Shown: positions 11,716-22,038, counted from the stretch's first letter. The stretch is DNA of 64,000 nucleotides from Rhizobium sp. ARZ01 (GCF_014851675.1 NZ_JACVAE010000004.1:124001-188000), one strand, 5' to 3'. The notes: generated by a model not told the origin, from the sequence alone. Numbers and translations are program-made.

Positions 11716-12182
11716 AGGTCCCAAAGAATTGTCTCGCATCGCCCGCTTCGACATCGATTTTGCCGGCCCTGTGATGAGTCAGGGCGAAGAGGTCTGCGAG
11801 ATGAACCGGCACCACGCCAACGTATCGCGACACTGACACCTGAGGGCAGCTAACTCTCCAATTTGGCGCTCGACATGCGCGTGATGCCGTATTTGGAAGT
11901 CGTGCTACCGCCTTTCCTGCTTGCCGCGGCTACTATATGGGTCTCTCCTTGTCTTGCTTTGGTTGCCTTAAGGTGGGCCTCAATGGACTGCTGCATGGTC
12001 GATAGCGTCCGAATGGTGGGCGCTATCTATGGCGATGAAGCCCTGCCATCGCGCTTGCACTCGCGTGTCGGGGCTGCGTTGCGAAGCTCGAAGATCAATT
12101 TGTGTTGAATTCCGATGTTCTCCCCCAATCCTTAGAGTGGATACTAGCGCTGGTGCATGATCAACGGATCGAAAGGAGTCGG
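11716..12182. other. 467-base stretch with no supported gene
   Basis: The gap between the copper operon and the S10 carboxypeptidase holds only short open frames. The longest, 81 codons at 11863-12108, has one hydrophobic stretch but no ribosome-binding site and looks accidental. I see no strong terminator, repeat or RNA gene here. The last part presumably carries the carboxypeptidase promoter. Confidence 0.5.
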
Positions 12183-13676
12183 GTGTTGCGTCATTTCTTC
12201 GCCGTCCTCGCCCTTCTTCTCCTGGCCATCCCTACGCCCCTTTCAGCACGGGAGCAGGGCAACGAGCAGAAGCAGGTTCAGAATGAAGCCATTTTGAGCC
12301 TGCTGCCAGCCGATGCCGTCACTGCACACACGCTGAAGCTGGGGACTGGCGAGATCGCTTACACTGCGACAGCCGGCACGATCGAGCTTCGCGGCGATGA
12401 CGGCAAGGTTACAGCGAAGGTCTTCTATACCGCCCACGTGGCAAAAGGCGCCCGAGTCGATCGGCCCATCACATTCGCCTTTAACGGTGGGCCAGGCGCT
12501 GCTTCCGCTTATCTCCATCTTGGCCTGGTGGGGCCGCGCATTCTTGAATTCGGAGCGAGTAATCGCGACGGAACGCAGTCCGTGCTTGTCGACAATCCGG
12601 ACAGTTGGCTCACGTTCACCGATCTTGTGCTGATTGATCCGGTGGGAACGGGGTGGAGCCGGGCGGCCGATAAGGAAGCTGAGTCCGCCTACTACGGCGT
12701 TCGGCAGGACGCAGAAAGCCTGGCAAAGGTCATTGCCCTTTATATCCAGAAAAACAGCCGCACCGGCTCGCCGAAGTATCTGCTCGGCGAAAGCTATGGT
12801 GGTTTTCGGGCGGCCAAGGTGGCAAGTGCGTTGAAGGATACGCAAGGGATCGTGGCGTCCGGGATCGTGATGGTTTCGCCGCTCATCGAAAGCCGGCTTA
12901 TTTTCGGCGCGACTGACTATCCGCTGGGTGCCGCCCTTCAGCTTCCGTCGCTTGCTGCGGCAGAACTGGAACGCAAGGGTATTTTCAGCGAGCAAGCAGT
13001 GGCCGAGGCCGAGAAATTTGCGATGAGCGACTATCTCGTCTCCCTTGCAGGCCCCCCTCTTGCCGGAGAAGCGGCGGATCGCTTCTACCAGCGCGTTGCA
13101 CAGCTGACGGGGATCGAGCAGGACGCCATTGCCCGCGCGCGGGGCTTTGTTGGCGAAATCTATACCAAGAACCTAGCGGCGGCCGACGGCAAGGTCGCAA
13201 GTCCCTACGATGCTGCCGTGCTCTTTGACGACCCCTACCCCGAGACCGATGCCGACCGCGGCGCGGATCCGATCCTGGAGGGTTACACGCGCGCCTATGG
13301 CGCGGCCTTTGCAAACTACGCCCGCGACGAGCTGGGGTTTCCCACGGAACTGACCTATCACCTGCTCAATAAGGATGTGAACCGGCGCTGGGACTGGGGT
13401 GGTGCCCGTTCGGACGTCGGCGCCACCCGCGATCTGCGCAATCTCCTGTCGGTTGTTCCCTCTTTCCGGCTGTTGGTGGCGCATGGCTATAGCGACGCGC
13501 TGACGCCCTACGGTGTCAGCCGATATGTCATCGATCACCTGCCGGCCACGCTCGCTTCCGGCCGGGCGATACTTCAAGTCTATCGCGGGGGCCACATGTT
13601 CTATACGAAGCCGGAGGAACGGCGGCAATTCACTGCCGATGTGCGCGCATTCTACGCCGCTCAAACCAAGGACTGA
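12183..13676 (+). CDS. Secreted S10-family serine carboxypeptidase
   Basis: A 497-residue exported peptidase S10 homologue that removes C-terminal residues from peptides. The signal peptide VLRHFFAVLALLLLAIPTPLSA opens the protein. The oxyanion-hole region FNGGPGAAS, the nucleophile S204 in GESYGGFRAAKVA and a C-terminal GGHMFY (likely the catalytic histidine) are present. The aspartate is probably in HGYSDALTP. AGGAG (12174-12178) sits 4 bases before GTG 12183 and 7 bases before TTG 12186; either could start it, and both keep the signal peptide. It stands alone. Confidence 0.88.
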   Translation: MLRHFFAVLALLLLAIPTPLSAREQGNEQKQVQNEAILSLLPADAVTAHTLKLGTGEIAYTATAGTIELRGDDGKVTAKVFYTAHVAKGARVDRPITFAFNGGPGAASAYLHLGLVGPRILEFGASNRDGTQSVLVDNPDSWLTFTDLVLIDPVGTGWSRAADKEAESAYYGVRQDAESLAKVIALYIQKNSRTGSPKYLLGESYGGFRAAKVASALKDTQGIVASGIVMVSPLIESRLIFGATDYPLGAALQLPSLAAAELERKGIFSEQAVAEAEKFAMSDYLVSLAGPPLAGEAADRFYQRVAQLTGIEQDAIARARGFVGEIYTKNLAAADGKVASPYDAAVLFDDPYPETDADRGADPILEGYTRAYGAAFANYARDELGFPTELTYHLLNKDVNRRWDWGGARSDVGATRDLRNLLSVVPSFRLLVAHGYSDALTPYGVSRYVIDHLPATLASGRAILQVYRGGHMFYTKPEERRQFTADVRAFYAAQTKD

Positions 13677-13685
13677 CCGGAAAAC

Positions 13686-13714
13686 GATCACAGTTTGAAA
13701 AATGTGATCAAATT
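13686..13714. promoter_or_regulatory. Paired GATC-centred half-palindromes upstream of the aldehyde dehydrogenase
   Basis: Two GATC-centred elements, ACGATCAC (from 13684) and GTGATCAAATT (13704-13714), lie 20 bases apart centre to centre, about 110 bases before the aldehyde dehydrogenase ATG. The second shares the ten bases TGATCAAATT with the element upstream of the Pot-type operon at 32.0 kb. A regulator binding one face of the helix is plausible, but the match could be chance in this AT-rich gap. Confidence 0.35.
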
Positions 13715-13823
13715 TTTCTTTCTCCACCTATTGCTCTTTGTCTCCGAGCAGTCGACATTCCCGCTGGGTCGCCGGCCATTCCGGCAACGAACAACGATTT
13801 GACAGATGCGACGGGAGGAAAAA

Positions 13824-15257
13824 ATGCTCGACAAGCGCAAATTCTATATCGACGGCAAGTGGGTCGATCCGCTGAAGGCCAACGATCTGGAAGTCATCAA
13901 TCCGGCCACGGAAAAGCCGATCGCCTGGATTTCCATGGGCACTGCCGCTGACATCGATCGCGCCGTCGCTGCTGCCAAGAAGGCCTTTGCCACCTACAGC
14001 CAGACGAGCCTGGACGAGCGCATTGCGCTGCTGGAAAAGCTTCTTTCGATCTACAAGCGCCGCTACGACGAAATGGCCCGCACGATCACGCTGGAGCTCG
14101 GCGCGCCGATCACCATGAGCATTGAGCAGCAGGCGGATGTCGGAGTCGGTCATCTGCAGGGCTTCATCGATGCGCTCAAGCATCTGAAGAGCCGCGAAGT
14201 TCTGCCGAACGGCGATGTCGTGCGCCGCGAGCCGATCGGTGTTTGCGGACTCATCACGCCGTGGAATTGGCCGATCAACCAGGTTGCACTCAAGGTCGTT
14301 CCAGCCCTTGCCACGGGCTGCACCTGCGTGATCAAGCCGTCCGAATTCACCCCGCTCAATGCCATCCTCTACGCCGAGATGGTGCACGAGGCGGGTTTCC
14401 CGGCCGGTACCTTCAATCTCGTCAACGGCGACGGCATCGAATGCGGCGCGGCGTTGTCGAAGCACAAGGACATCGACATGATGTCGTTCACCGGCTCGAC
14501 CCGCGCCGGCATCGCCGTCAGCAAGGACGCAGCCGAAACTGTCAAGCGCGTGACGCTGGAACTGGGCGGCAAGTCACCGAACATCGTTTTCGAGGACGCG
14601 AACCTGGAAGAGCGCGTTGCCGAGAGCGTGGCCGACTGCTTCAACAACTCCGGCCAGTCCTGCAATGCGCCGACGCGCATGCTCGTGCAGCGCTCGGTTT
14701 ATGACAAGGCCGTTGCCATTGCGCAGGAAGCGGGCAAGGCGGTGAAGGTGGGCAATCCGGAAAACGAAGGCGGTCACATCGGACCGCTCGTCTCGCACAT
14801 TCAGTTTGGTCGCGTTCAGGCGCTGATCGAGGCGGGCGTTGCCGAAGGCGCGCGTGTGCTGGTGGGCGGCCCCGGCAAGCCCGAGGGCTTCGAGACCGGC
14901 TACTTCGTCAAGCCGACGATCTTCGCCGACGTTAACAACAACATGCGGATTGCGCGTGAAGAAGTGTTCGGGCCGGTGCTTGCGATCATTCCGTTCGACA
15001 CGGAAGAAGAGGCGATCGCGATCGCCAACGACACCAATTATGGTCTCGCCGCCTACATCCAGACCGGCAGTGCGGATCGTGCCGAACGGGTCGCAAGCCG
15101 TCTTCGTGCCGGCATGGTCCACATCAACGGCGGATCGCATAAATATGGCAGCCCCTTCGGCGGCTACAAGCAGTCCGGCAATGGTCGCGAGGGTGGCATC
15201 TTCGGGCTCGAGGACTTCCTCGAGATCAAGACGGTGCATCGCCCGGAAGGGGCCTGA
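13824..15257 (+). CDS. NAD(P)-dependent aldehyde dehydrogenase
   Basis: A 477-residue cytoplasmic aldehyde dehydrogenase that oxidises an aldehyde to the acid. The NAD-binding segment FTGSTRAGIAVSK, the general base E246 in LELGGKSPN and the nucleophile C280 in NNSGQSCNAPTRM are present, as are GPVLAIIPF and PFGGYKQSGNGRE. GGGAGGA just upstream fixes ATG 13824. It is monocistronic and is followed by a clear hairpin. The substrate is not readable; the surrounding polyamine-related genes make an amino-aldehyde possible but unproved. Confidence 0.92.
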   Translation: MLDKRKFYIDGKWVDPLKANDLEVINPATEKPIAWISMGTAADIDRAVAAAKKAFATYSQTSLDERIALLEKLLSIYKRRYDEMARTITLELGAPITMSIEQQADVGVGHLQGFIDALKHLKSREVLPNGDVVRREPIGVCGLITPWNWPINQVALKVVPALATGCTCVIKPSEFTPLNAILYAEMVHEAGFPAGTFNLVNGDGIECGAALSKHKDIDMMSFTGSTRAGIAVSKDAAETVKRVTLELGGKSPNIVFEDANLEERVAESVADCFNNSGQSCNAPTRMLVQRSVYDKAVAIAQEAGKAVKVGNPENEGGHIGPLVSHIQFGRVQALIEAGVAEGARVLVGGPGKPEGFETGYFVKPTIFADVNNNMRIAREEVFGPVLAIIPFDTEEEAIAIANDTNYGLAAYIQTGSADRAERVASRLRAGMVHINGGSHKYGSPFGGYKQSGNGREGGIFGLEDFLEIKTVHRPEGA

Positions 15258-15265
15258 TTGAAATC

Positions 15266-15292
15266 GTCCGCCGCTTCAATGAGGCGGCGGAC
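15266..15292. terminator. Hairpin terminator after the aldehyde dehydrogenase
   Basis: A perfect 9-bp inverted repeat, GTCCGCCGC (15266-15274) and GCGGCGGAC (15284-15292), starts 8 bases after the stop codon. There is no T-run. Because ftsK converges from the other side, it may serve both genes. Confidence 0.65.
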
Positions 15293-15383
15293 AAATACAC
15301 CATTCGGTGCGCCGACACGGCGGCAGTTCTCAAGCTGAAGGGTGGCGGGCTTGCCGCCACTCCACAGACCTCAGCGATGTGGA

Positions 15384-18350
15384 TCAGTCTTCGTCGTCCA
15401 ACATCTCCATGGACGGCACGCTGTCGCGGCTTCCGTTGAGGATCTCGCGCTTGCCGACATGGTTCGCCGCTCCGACGAGGCCGTCCCGCTCCATCCGCTC
15501 GACCAGCGAGGCGGCGCGGTTGTAGCCAATCGAAAGGCGGCGTTGGATGTAGGAAGTCGAGCACTTGCGGTCACGCAGGACAACCTTGACAGCCTTGTCG
15601 TAGAGGTCGTTGCCGTCCTCCTCGCCCATCGCAGACTTGTCGAATACGGCGGTGTCCTCAGGCTCCGCAGCTTCTTCCTCATCTGCGTCTTCGGTGACAG
15701 TGCCGAGATATTCCGGGCGACCTTGCGTCTTCAGATGCGCGACGACGGCTTCGACTTCCGAGTCCGAGACGAATGGGCCGTGCACGCGGGCGATGCGGCC
15801 GCCGCCGATCATGTGCAGCATATCGCCCTGGCCAAGCAGGTGTTCGGCACCCTGTTCACCGAGGATCGTGCGGCTGTCGATCTTCGAAGTGACCTGGAAG
15901 GAAATGCGCGTCGGGAAGTTGGCCTTGATCGTGCCGGTGATGACGTCGACGGAGGGGCGCTGGGTCGCCATGATCAGGTGGATGCCGGCCGCGCGCGCCA
16001 TCTGCGCCAACCGCTGGATCGCCCCTTCGATCTCCTTGCCGGCGACCATCATCAGGTCGGCCATCTCGTCGACGATGACGACGATGTACGGCATCGGCGT
16101 GAGGTCCATTTCCTCCTGCTCGTAAGTCGGCTCGCCGGTCGAGCGGTCGAAGCCCTTCGGCACGTCGCACATCACCGTCTCGCCATTGGCGCGAGCGGTG
16201 GCAGCGCGGGTGTTGAAGCCGTCGATGTTGCGCACGCCAAGGCGCGACATCTTGCGATAACGGTCCTCCATCTCGCGCACGGCCCACTTCAGCGCCATTA
16301 CGGCCTTCTTCGGATCGGTGACCACGGGCGTCAGAAGGTGCGGGATGCCGTCATAGACAGAGAGTTCCAACATCTTCGGGTCGACCATGATCAGGCGGCA
16401 TTCCTCGGGCTTCAGCCGGTAGAGGAGCGACAGGATCATCGTGTTGATCGCGACCGACTTGCCCGAGCCGGTGGTGCCGGCGACGAGCAGATGTGGCATC
16501 TTGGCGAGTTCGGCAATGACCGGTTCGCCGCCGATCGTCTTGCCGAGGCAGACCGCCAGCTTGAACTTCGTCTCCCAGTAGCTTTCGCACTCGATCAGTT
16601 CGCGGAAATAGACGGTCTCGCGAACGGCGTTCGGCAGTTCGATACCGATGACGTTGCGGCCCGGGACGACGGCGACGCGAGCCGAGAGCGCAGACATGGA
16701 GCGAGCGATGTCGTCGGAAAGACCGATGACGCGGGAGGATTTGACGCCGGGTGCCGGCTCGAATTCGTAGAGGGTAACGACCGGACCGGGTCGCACATCG
16801 ATGATCTCGCCCTTGACGCCAAAGTCCTCGAGGATGCTCTCAAGCAGGCCCGCGCTCTGCTCCAGCGCCTCCTGGGTCATCGTGTGCGCCTGCTCGCCGA
16901 CGGGCTGCTGCAGTAGCTCGACAGGCGGGAATTCATAGTCCGGGTTGTTATCAGCCGAAGCAAATAGACCGGAGCGTGCGAGTGAACGGGACCGAGCAGG
17001 CGTTACCCTGGCAGCAGGTGTCGCCGTTGCAGCCGGGAGGGACGTTTCGTCGTGGTTAATCGCCGGCAGCGCAATCGCCTCCGGTGCCGGGACGGGAACC
17101 GGGGCTTCGTCCGGCGACGCTGCAACGGTGGCGGACAACAGTGTCGGCATCTGCCACGCATCTGCCGTTGCCGTCGCTTGAATGCTCGTAGCCTGGAAGG
17201 CCGACATCGACGACAGGGCGGAGTACGAGGCATAGCTTGCAGCGACGGTGACTTGGCGAGTTGCCGATGCAGGCGTGGTTTCTGCAGCGTTCGACGGCGC
17301 CGTGAATGTGCGCGGGCGGGAACCTGACTGGACCAAGGAGCCCGAAGCGGCGGCCGGCGTAACCGAAGACGGTGGGGTGGGCGCCTTCGCCGCCGTCACA
17401 GTTGCCGCGGGATTTGGCCGCGCTACGTAACTGGAGGGACTTGCGGATGGGCGCGCGGCAAAGCAGGCGCTGGGAGAGAGCGGCTTTGTCATCGGTGGTG
17501 CGTTGGCGCGCACGGCCTGGACAGGAGCGATCGGTAGCGCTGGAGCGACACTTGCCGTGGCGACCGGCGCTGCAGGTGCGTGTCTGCTTCTGATGACAAC
17601 TTCGCGGTAGCGCGATGCGGCCGATTCCGGGCTTACGTCGAAGTGGGGCAGCGCCACACGGTCTGCCGGCACAAGACCTGCGAGGTCGACATCCGGGCCC
17701 ATGATTTCCCAGAGAGCGTAGTCGGAGATGGAAAGGCCGAACGCACCAATGGGCGGCGTTGGCAACGCGGTGGCTCGTGGTGCTTTGGCGAAGGCCGATT
17801 CGGTTGCTTGAGCAGCCGGATATGGTTCTACGAAAGAGGCCGGCCGCAATTCGTGGCGGGTCTCGGTCATCTCACGCTTGAGGCGCAGGTAGAGAGCCAA
17901 TGCGCCGCTGTCGCCTTCAACGCTCTGGGCTGCGGTGGCTTCAGCAGGGCCGCTGCGTGGCTCGGCCGACGCGGCGGCGCGTGCATGACCGCCTTCGATC
18001 TTGCGCATGACCGTGCTGTCCAGATCCGGCTGGACCACATCCGGAACCGGTGTCACGACTTCTTCTTTTGCCACGGTCAATTCAATCACCTTGGTCTCGG
18101 CCACCTCCGCCATTTTCGTCTCGTCCACTGGCGCAGGCTTGCGCGCATAGGCGCTTTCCGGCGTGCGTGTGAAACGGACGTTCGGCCCGAGAACGAATGC
18201 ACTCTGCCAGGCCGGCAAATCGGTGCCGGCATTCACCTCTCCGGTGACAGTCATCCCGGGGAGCGTAACTTCGGCCGGCTGGCTGGAGCTACCGTTGTGG
18301 GTCGCTGAGACGTCGTTGACGGAGGGCGAAGTCGTACGGGAAGGACGCAT
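15384..18350 (-). CDS. ftsK: FtsK/SpoIIIE-type DNA translocase without membrane segments
   Basis: A 988-residue DNA-pumping ATPase. Residues 1 to about 470 are Ala/Pro/Thr-rich low-complexity sequence with no hydrophobic span, so the four-helix membrane anchor of classical FtsK is missing. The motor follows: the alpha domain ([22 protein letters not shown]), Walker [12 protein letters not shown], Walker [25 protein letters not shown], and the C-terminal gamma winged helix ([23 protein letters not shown]), which in the family reads KOPS sites. ATG 18350 follows an AGG; a TTG four codons earlier is less likely. It is probably the FtsK2-type paralogue seen in rhizobia, acting in replicon dimer resolution or segregation. 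Confidence 0.92.
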   Translation of the reverse strand: MRPSRTTSPSVNDVSATHNGSSSQPAEVTLPGMTVTGEVNAGTDLPAWQSAFVLGPNVRFTRTPESAYARKPAPVDETKMAEVAETKVIELTVAKEEVVTPVPDVVQPDLDSTVMRKIEGGHARAAASAEPRSGPAEATAAQSVEGDSGALALYLRLKREMTETRHELRPASFVEPYPAAQATESAFAKAPRATALPTPPIGAFGLSISDYALWEIMGPDVDLAGLVPADRVALPHFDVSPESAASRYREVVIRSRHAPAAPVATASVAPALPIAPVQAVRANAPPMTKPLSPSACFAARPSASPSSYVARPNPAATVTAAKAPTPPSSVTPAAASGSLVQSGSRPRTFTAPSNAAETTPASATRQVTVAASYASYSALSSMSAFQATSIQATATADAWQMPTLLSATVAASPDEAPVPVPAPEAIALPAINHDETSLPAATATPAARVTPARSRSLARSGLFASADNNPDYEFPPVELLQQPVGEQAHTMTQEALEQSAGLLESILEDFGVKGEIIDVRPGPVVTLYEFEPAPGVKSSRVIGLSDDIARSMSALSARVAVVPGRNVIGIELPNAVRETVYFRELIECESYWETKFKLAVCLGKTIGGEPVIAELAKMPHLLVAGTTGSGKSVAINTMILSLLYRLKPEECRLIMVDPKMLELSVYDGIPHLLTPVVTDPKKAVMALKWAVREMEDRYRKMSRLGVRNIDGFNTRAATARANGETVMCDVPKGFDRSTGEPTYEQEEMDLTPMPYIVVIVDEMADLMMVAGKEIEGAIQRLAQMARAAGIHLIMATQRPSVDVITGTIKANFPTRISFQVTSKIDSRTILGEQGAEHLLGQGDMLHMIGGGRIARVHGPFVSDSEVEAVVAHLKTQGRPEYLGTVTEDADEEEAAEPEDTAVFDKSAMGEEDGNDLYDKAVKVVLRDRKCSTSYIQRRLSIGYNRAASLVERMERDGLVGAANHVGKREILNGSRDSVPSMEMLDDED

Positions 18351-18585
18351 GGAAACCTGCAACGCTGGAACTACCGGAAGGCATGAAACCCCTGCCCTCG
18401 GAATAGAAAATAAAGGTTAACAGCCCCTTTCCAGCGGCTGCCATAAGCCCCCTATCCCAGCGTCGATATGTCCTGGATCTGCGTCGATAAATACTTTAAA
18501 AGCAGAAACTTAAGCGCTGTTCATTTGGGTTCTTGTGAAATTTGCGTAGCTGTCCGCGTCGTTTCAATCCAGGTCGTCGCGAGAC

Positions 18586-19767
18586 TCACAGAACCAACAG
18601 CTTCTTAAGGAGGGAAAGCACGTCTTCGAAGGGAATCTGCGTGATCCCGACGATGGCGAACGGCAGCAGCGCCATGGCCGAGAGCGGCAGCACCGCAATG
18701 CGGGAAAGGAGCCCCGGCGAGAGCTTCCTCGCACTTTCATAGAGCTTGCCCGGATCGGGTATCTCCGCATCAGCTGCGGGCTCAACCGTGCCGTCGGCGG
18801 CAATGTTGCGCGAGAGCGTCTTGCGCTCGTCCTGGCGAAGGCGTTGCGTGGCCTGCGTCGCCGACACCAGCATCGTCGCCTCGCGCAAGCGGCGCAGCGG
18901 TGCCTGGAAGGCCGATAGCGGATAGACGAAGAAGCCGAGCACAACCGCGAGCCAGACCCCCATGATCGTGGTTAGCGTCTTTATCGAAAGCACCTCCGCC
19001 GTAATGTGCTTGGCGAAGGCAGCGGCGACGGCGCAACTGAGGCCGAACATGAAGGTTCGATAGGCATTCGGATAGTCCGCCAGAAACGCCAGCCCGCCCT
19101 TGCCATCCGGATGACTCGCCACCAGCCGCAATTCGAGCTGAGCGATTGCACGTAGCAAGCGCGACCATACGTAATGTCGCCAGAAGCCGCGCAGCATCAG
19201 AAACCAGAAGAGCGGGAGGCTTACAAGCAGCGTCCACCAGCCGGCAATCGTGACGTGACCGGCAGTCCCCGCCCATGCAAGTCCATTCCCCTCCAGATGA
19301 TGCGTGATGGCCCAGAGTGCCGCGAGATATCCAAGCGCAAGGCAAATGCTTTCGGCAAGACGCGAACTACGCAGCCGAAGCGCATCGTTTACGGCCATTG
19401 CCGCAGCCGGCATCGATTCCGGCGCGATCAACGGCGCGGCTGCGAAATGCCTAAGCTTCACCCGCAGACGGTCCTCCACCTGCTGCTCCGCGAGCACAAG
19501 TGCGCCGATTGCCAGCACGAACCGCCCCCACAGGCTCACATCGGTAATGTAGGTTTCGCCAAAAGGCTGGAGGCGCAGGCTGTCGGGCAGGGCAAGGATC
19601 AGCGGAACGAGCCAGGCTATGGCGACGTAGATCAGCGCGCGCCGTGGTGCGTTGAGGGCGTCCTTTTTCAGCAGCCCCATCCGTTCCTGCAGCTCGAAGA
19701 ACGGTCCCCCCTGATAGGCGGGATAGTCGGCAATCTGAATGTTCTCGCGTGGAGCATGCTTGGCCAT
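18586..19767 (-). CDS. Uncharacterised multi-pass membrane protein
   Basis: A 393-residue integral membrane protein with about seven hydrophobic segments (for example ALIYVAIAWLVPLILAL, ICLALGYLAALWAI, WWTLLVSLPLFWFLML, MGVWLAVVLGFFVYPLSAF and LLSRIAVLPLSAMALLPFAI). A long cytoplasmic stretch (about 300-360) contains RRLREATMLVSATQATQRLRQ. I see no transporter or enzyme motif. ATG 19767 is preceded by GGGAG with 6 bases of spacing. It is not tightly linked to neighbours. Confidence 0.75.
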   Translation of the reverse strand: MAKHAPRENIQIADYPAYQGGPFFELQERMGLLKKDALNAPRRALIYVAIAWLVPLILALPDSLRLQPFGETYITDVSLWGRFVLAIGALVLAEQQVEDRLRVKLRHFAAAPLIAPESMPAAAMAVNDALRLRSSRLAESICLALGYLAALWAITHHLEGNGLAWAGTAGHVTIAGWWTLLVSLPLFWFLMLRGFWRHYVWSRLLRAIAQLELRLVASHPDGKGGLAFLADYPNAYRTFMFGLSCAVAAAFAKHITAEVLSIKTLTTIMGVWLAVVLGFFVYPLSAFQAPLRRLREATMLVSATQATQRLRQDERKTLSRNIAADGTVEPAADAEIPDPGKLYESARKLSPGLLSRIAVLPLSAMALLPFAIVGITQIPFEDVLSLLKKLLVL

Positions 19768-19934
19768 CACGTTCTCCCCGTGACACCGCATTCCGCGGGG
19801 CCTCCGGCAGGAGGCGAGCTCATGCTACCTCATTGCTTTAAAAATCGGAATCCGTATTCAGGATGAGACGAGTAAGCCGGATAACAGGTCGGCTGGCAGA
19901 GAGCGCGTGGACCACACCCAGACACACATTGCGG

Positions 19935-20540
19935 TCACAGAGGCCCAAGCCCGTCGTTCACAAGGTCGACAACCAGCTTGCGGACGTTACCTCCGCTCTT
20001 CAGTTCGGTGCGGTCAAAGTCGCTGTCCTGCTTGCCTTTCGCTTTCGAAATGGGGCCGAGTCGCCGGGTGAGTTCCTTTCGGATCTTTTTGCAGTTGGGA
20101 TCGTCGGCCACGGTCAAGCCAACGGAAACTTCCTCGATCTGTCGCACCATGTCCTTGATGAAGTCGCCGTGCACGCGTTCATGGGCCTGGACTCCTGCGA
20201 AGAATGTCTCCCATTTGGTTTTCACCGGCGCTGGCAGCTTCTTGGCGGGTTTCGGCAGCATGTATGTGATGACGAGGTTTGGACGCGCGGAGGCCAGAAC
20301 GCAGCCGCCGTTCTTTGGTTCGTACTTGCGCGACCAGGTCAGCTTGAAATCGGTGAACGCAATGGCGCGGCTGCCCCTGACCTCCGGTCCCCGCTCGCCG
20401 ATCGACTGGTAGAGTTCCATGCCCGTCGTTCCGGTGATCGCATAGGTCCGCACCTGCTCGACCGCTTGCCATTCGGCGTGCGCAACCGCCGGCGTTGACA
20501 GGAAAAGAGCCAGCAGGACGCGCGCTACAGCAGAATTCAA
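19935..20540 (-). CDS. Secreted DUF922-family zinc metalloprotease
   Basis: A 201-residue exported protein with a signal peptide (MNSAVARVLLALFLSTPAVAHA). It has the DUF922 layout: a YAITGTTGMELYQSIGERGP motif near the N-terminus, an FTDFKLTWSRKY strand, and a zinc-binding H120-E-x-x-H124 (AHERVHGDF) in the helix after KWETFFAGVQ. Two further cysteines (C80 and the one in DDPNCKK) could pair in the periplasm. GGAGGT lies 8 bases before the ATG. The family is predicted to be a metal-dependent protease; the substrate is unknown. It is divergent from the GAF gene. Confidence 0.8.
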   Translation of the reverse strand: MNSAVARVLLALFLSTPAVAHAEWQAVEQVRTYAITGTTGMELYQSIGERGPEVRGSRAIAFTDFKLTWSRKYEPKNGGCVLASARPNLVITYMLPKPAKKLPAPVKTKWETFFAGVQAHERVHGDFIKDMVRQIEEVSVGLTVADDPNCKKIRKELTRRLGPISKAKGKQDSDFDRTELKSGGNVRKLVVDLVNDGLGPL

Positions 20541-20741
20541 GAGGACCTCCGAAAAGAATACAATCGATCGCGGCGGAACCTATCCGTCTGTCGCGCCGCG
20601 TTCAACCGTGCGACCTGCGACAACGAATTCCCTCAGGCGATTGTCGGATTAACTTCGGATAGGTATTCGGCTGATAGTCAGTGGACATCACAAGGCCGCT
20701 GTCGGTTTCCCGCCGCCCGCGCCAACTTCACGGAGCGAAAA

Positions 20742-21245
20742 ATGCAATCGCCTGACTATCAGAAATTCGTCGCGGCCGTCGCCGAGGCCGGCAACCAGCC
20801 GAACAAGGCTTATGCCGCGTTGGAAGCGCTGGTGCGCGAGACCGTCGGCGTGAAGCTTTTCACGATCATGACCAGCGATACGAAGGAGCGGCTTTCCGAG
20901 AGAACCTACTCCAACATGCCTCAGGTCTATCCCGTCTCCGGCACCAAACCTTACAATGAGACGCATTGGTCGGAGATCACTCTCAATCAGAAGCGGACCT
21001 TCGTCGCCAACACGATCGAGGAGATCGCGGCCGTGTTCGACGACCACGAGCTGATCCGGTCGCTCGGCTGCGAATCCGTCATCAACGTGCCGATCATCGT
21101 CGACGGCGAGGTGATCGGCACGCTGAACTGCCTGCACGAAAAAGGTCACTACACCGAGGAACGGGTGCGTGCGGCCGAGGCGCTGAAACTGCCTGGCGCC
21201 GTCTGCATGCTGCTGCATGACCGAGTGAAGGCGCGCAGCCGCTGA
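20742..21245 (+). CDS. GAF-domain protein
   Basis: A 167-residue soluble protein made of a single GAF domain with no output domain. The core runs from VGVKLFTIMTSD through RSLGCESVINVPIIVDGEVIGTLNCLHEKGHYTEE, the typical beta-sheet end of GAF folds. A GAF domain binds a small ligand or mediates dimerisation; a free-standing one may be a sensor or a methionine-sulfoxide-reductase-like protein. It has several Cys and Met residues (C126-like GCES, LNCLH), but I cannot map them to a catalytic set. Its ATG follows ACGGAGCG closely. Confidence 0.8.
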   Translation: MQSPDYQKFVAAVAEAGNQPNKAYAALEALVRETVGVKLFTIMTSDTKERLSERTYSNMPQVYPVSGTKPYNETHWSEITLNQKRTFVANTIEEIAAVFDDHELIRSLGCESVINVPIIVDGEVIGTLNCLHEKGHYTEERVRAAEALKLPGAVCMLLHDRVKARSR

Positions 21246-21333
21246 GCCTGCTATCCCGTGAATGCCATCCTCAGGTCCAAGCCGAGGATGGCGAGCGATG
21301 CCAGGGTTTCAGCCCCGATCGTATGCTCAGCAG

Positions 21334-22038
21334 TTAGACCGAGCGCGTCAATCCGCCGTCCACGCGGACGTTCTGGCCTGTGATGTAGCCGGCGCCTTCC
21401 GAGGCGAGAAATGCCACAGTGGCGGCAATCTCGTCGCTGCGGCCATAGCGCTGCATGGGAACACTGGCGCGGCGTTCCTCGGTTGCCGGCAGGCTGTCGA
21501 TCCAGCCCGGCAACACGTTGTTCATGCGGATGTTCTCGGCGGCATAGGTGTCGGCGAAGATCTTCGTGTAAGAAGCGAGCCCGGCCCGGAACACGGCTGA
21601 TGTCGGGAACATGGCGGATGGCTCGAAGGCCCAGGCGGTAGAGATGTTGACGATCGCGCCGGACTTCTGTGCCTGCATGATAGGCGTGACGAGGCGCGTT
21701 GGGCGGATCACGTTCATCAGGTAGACGTCAAGCCCCTTGTGCCAGTCCTCATCCGTGATCTCGATGATGGGTGCACGCGGCCCATGACCGGCGCTGTTGA
21801 CCAATACGTCGATGCGCCCAAAGGTCTGCATCGCCAGATCGACCAGCTGCTTCAGATCGTCGTTCGACTGGTTGGAACCGGTGACACCCACGCCGTTCAG
21901 CTCCCTTGCGAGCGCTTCGCCCTTACCCGAAGAGGAGAGGATCGCAACGCGATATCCATCGGCTGCAAGGCGTCGGGCGGTCGCAGCCCCCATGCCGCTG
22001 CCGCCGGCGGTTACCAGAGCCACCTTTTCTACTGTCAT
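21334..22038 (-). CDS. Short-chain dehydrogenase/reductase lacking the usual Tyr/Lys pair
   Basis: A 234-residue SDR-fold protein. The cofactor loop is TAGGSGMG, NSAGHGP matches the NAG motif, the strand VNISTAWAF carries the expected serine region, and NNVLPGWID and the C-terminal YITGQNVRVDGG are normal. Where the family has YxxxK, this protein reads PTSAVFRAG, so the tyrosine and lysine appear as serine and arginine. A different mechanism or a non-enzymatic role is possible. The true start is ATG 22038 behind GAGGAAAGG. It is divergent from a LysR regulator, which probably controls it. Confidence 0.85.
   Translation of the reverse strand: MTVEKVALVTAGGSGMGAATARRLAADGYRVAILSSSGKGEALARELNGVGVTGSNQSNDDLKQLVDLAMQTFGRIDVLVNSAGHGPRAPIIEITDEDWHKGLDVYLMNVIRPTRLVTPIMQAQKSGAIVNISTAWAFEPSAMFPTSAVFRAGLASYTKIFADTYAAENIRMNNVLPGWIDSLPATEERRASVPMQRYGRSDEIAATVAFLASEGAGYITGQNVRVDGGLTRSV

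Noticed and set aside
11863..12108. 81-codon plus-strand frame with one hydrophobic stretch
   Set aside because: No ribosome-binding site, poor start context and no neighbour linkage; left as noncoding.
15342..16916. 524-codon plus-strand open frame
   Set aside because: It is the antisense shadow of the ftsK motor region, Arg/Asp-rich without any recognisable motif.
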